Shown one piece after another: positions 7,402 through 7,544 of a stretch of DNA of 7,544 nt (positions are counted from its first letter, which is position 1; every line of letters begins with the position of its first letter). Below the pieces are notes generated by a model. The model was not told the origin of the DNA. It saw only the letters and a list, made by a program, of their open reading frames with translations, and did not search any database. The DNA comes from Actinomycetota bacterium (GTDB taxonomy: Bacteria; Actinomycetota; Actinomycetes; Actinomycetales; Microbacteriaceae), in the NCBI GenBank assembly GCA_009699665.1, contig WLNS01000063.1:1-7544 (forward strand), read 5' to 3'. The translations under genes and the position numbers were made by a program.

Positions 7402-7430
7402 GCTGGTTGAAACGTGGTGTCGCTGGTTGA
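7402..7430 (+). repeat. Short direct repeat GCTGGTTGA, possible decayed second REP end
   Basis: GCTGGTTGA occurs at 7402-7410 and again at 7422-7430, 20 bases apart. The second copy forms the left end of the REP-like element. The first is followed by AACGTGG rather than GTAG, so it may be a remnant of a second element or a chance duplication. Confidence 0.4.
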
Positions 7431-7459
7431 GTAGCCGACGCAGTTGGCGTATCGAAACC
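7425..7459. repeat. REP-like 35-base palindromic element (Microbacteriaceae type)
   Basis: The element begins with GGTTGAGTAG and ends with CGTATCGAAACC, with an inner hairpin GCCGAC (7434-7439), loop GCA, GTTGGC (7443-7448): six pairs including one G-T. Outer arms GGTT (7425-7428) and AACC (7456-7459) also pair, with mismatches between. The ends and the 35-base length match, from memory, a dispersed intergenic repeat very common in Microbacteriaceae genomes, whose inner part varies but whose ends stay GGTTGAGTA and TATCGAAACC. Its place just after a gene end and before a tRNA gene is typical. Confidence 0.7.
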
Positions 7460-7469
7460 CTCGGTTTTT
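7454..7469 (+). terminator. Weak terminator-like hairpin after the alcohol dehydrogenase gene
   Basis: AAACC (7455-7459), loop CTC, GGTTT (7463-7467) forms a short hairpin, extendable by a G-T pair, followed by the last bases of a TTTTT run (7465-7469). The stem is short and most of the T run lies inside it, so termination would be weak. Its left arm is also the right arm of the REP-like palindrome, so the two folds exclude each other. Either one could end the plus-strand operon. Confidence 0.3.
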
Positions 7470-7488
7470 AGCGCTCACCAACCTCTGC

Positions 7489-7494
7489 TAATCT
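7489..7494 (+). promoter_or_regulatory. Possible -10 element (TAATCT) of the initiator tRNA gene
   Basis: TAATCT lies 11 bases before the tRNA 5' end and fits TAnnnT; transcription would start near 7501, a few bases before the mature tRNA. The region at the -35 position (TTTTTA, 7465-7470, 18-base spacing) matches only weakly. A tRNA promoter is expected here, but the exact hexamer is uncertain. Confidence 0.35.
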
Positions 7495-7505
7495 AGAACT
7501 ACCGA

Positions 7506-7544
7506 CGCGGGGTGGAGCAGCTCGGTAGCTCGCTGGGCTCATAA
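7506..7544 (+). tRNA. Initiator tRNA-fMet (CAT), 5' half; cut by window edge
   Basis: The first 39 bases of an initiator tRNA are present: acceptor strand CGCGGGG (7506-7512), TG, D-stem GAGC/GCTC (7515-7518 with 7528-7531), D-loop with GG (7524-7525), anticodon stem CTGGG (7533-7537) and anticodon CAT (7540-7542) in loop CTCATAA. Initiator hallmarks are visible: C at position 1, A11-U24 in the D-stem and three G residues at the end of the anticodon stem. The stretch is nearly identical to the E. coli initiator. The rest lies beyond the right edge. Confidence 0.96.

Noticed and set aside
7506..7544. tRNA gene as an integration site for a mobile element
   Set aside because: Only the 5' half of the tRNA is in the window, and attachment sites usually lie in the 3' half. 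No integrase or repeat of tRNA sequence is visible.

Overview
The window looks like chromosomal DNA of a moderately GC-rich actinobacterium, most likely of the family Microbacteriaceae. Three things point there: the gene order (ThiF/TOMM-like protein, zincin-type protein, divergent Lon-like PDZ protease, UPF0182 membrane protein), which as I recall it matches the actinobacterial order seen at M. tuberculosis Rv3196-Rv3195-Rv3194c-Rv3193c; the frequent GTG/TTG starts; and a 35-base REP-like palindrome near the right end of a type I associate with Microbacteriaceae. The assignment comes from reading the sequence, not from a database search.

Layout: bases 1-713 (minus strand) hold the N-terminal 237 residues of an E1/ThiF-like protein resembling the 'TOMM precursor leader peptide-binding protein' family; it runs off the left edge. 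Upstream of it in the same direction, 764-2110 (minus) encodes a 448-residue zincin-type/DUF2342 'zinc-dependent metalloprotease', which has no visible HExxH motif. A 131-base divergent spacer (2111-2241) separates this from the plus-strand genes: 2242-3393, a membrane-anchored PDZ plus Lon-type (S16) protease of the YlbL kind with an intact Ser-Lys dyad; 3478-6363, a 961-residue UPF0182 protein with seven membrane segments and a large exported region; and 6363-7397, a complete zinc-dependent medium-chain alcohol dehydrogenase whose GTG start shares one base with the UPF0182 stop. The gap 7398-7505 holds the REP-like palindrome, a weak terminator-like hairpin and a possible promoter. The 5' half of an initiator tRNA-Met (CAT) begins at 7506 and is cut by the right edge just after the anticodon.

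How the genes may work together: the first four form a conserved but poorly understood block that combines two protease-like proteins, one membrane protein with a large exported region, and one E1-like peptide-binding protein. This is compatible with an envelope-associated peptide- or protein-handling module, but no partner or substrate is visible and the idea is inference. The alcohol dehydrogenase looks like metabolic cargo coupled to the end of the plus-strand operon. I see no CRISPR array, insertion sequence, prophage gene or rRNA.
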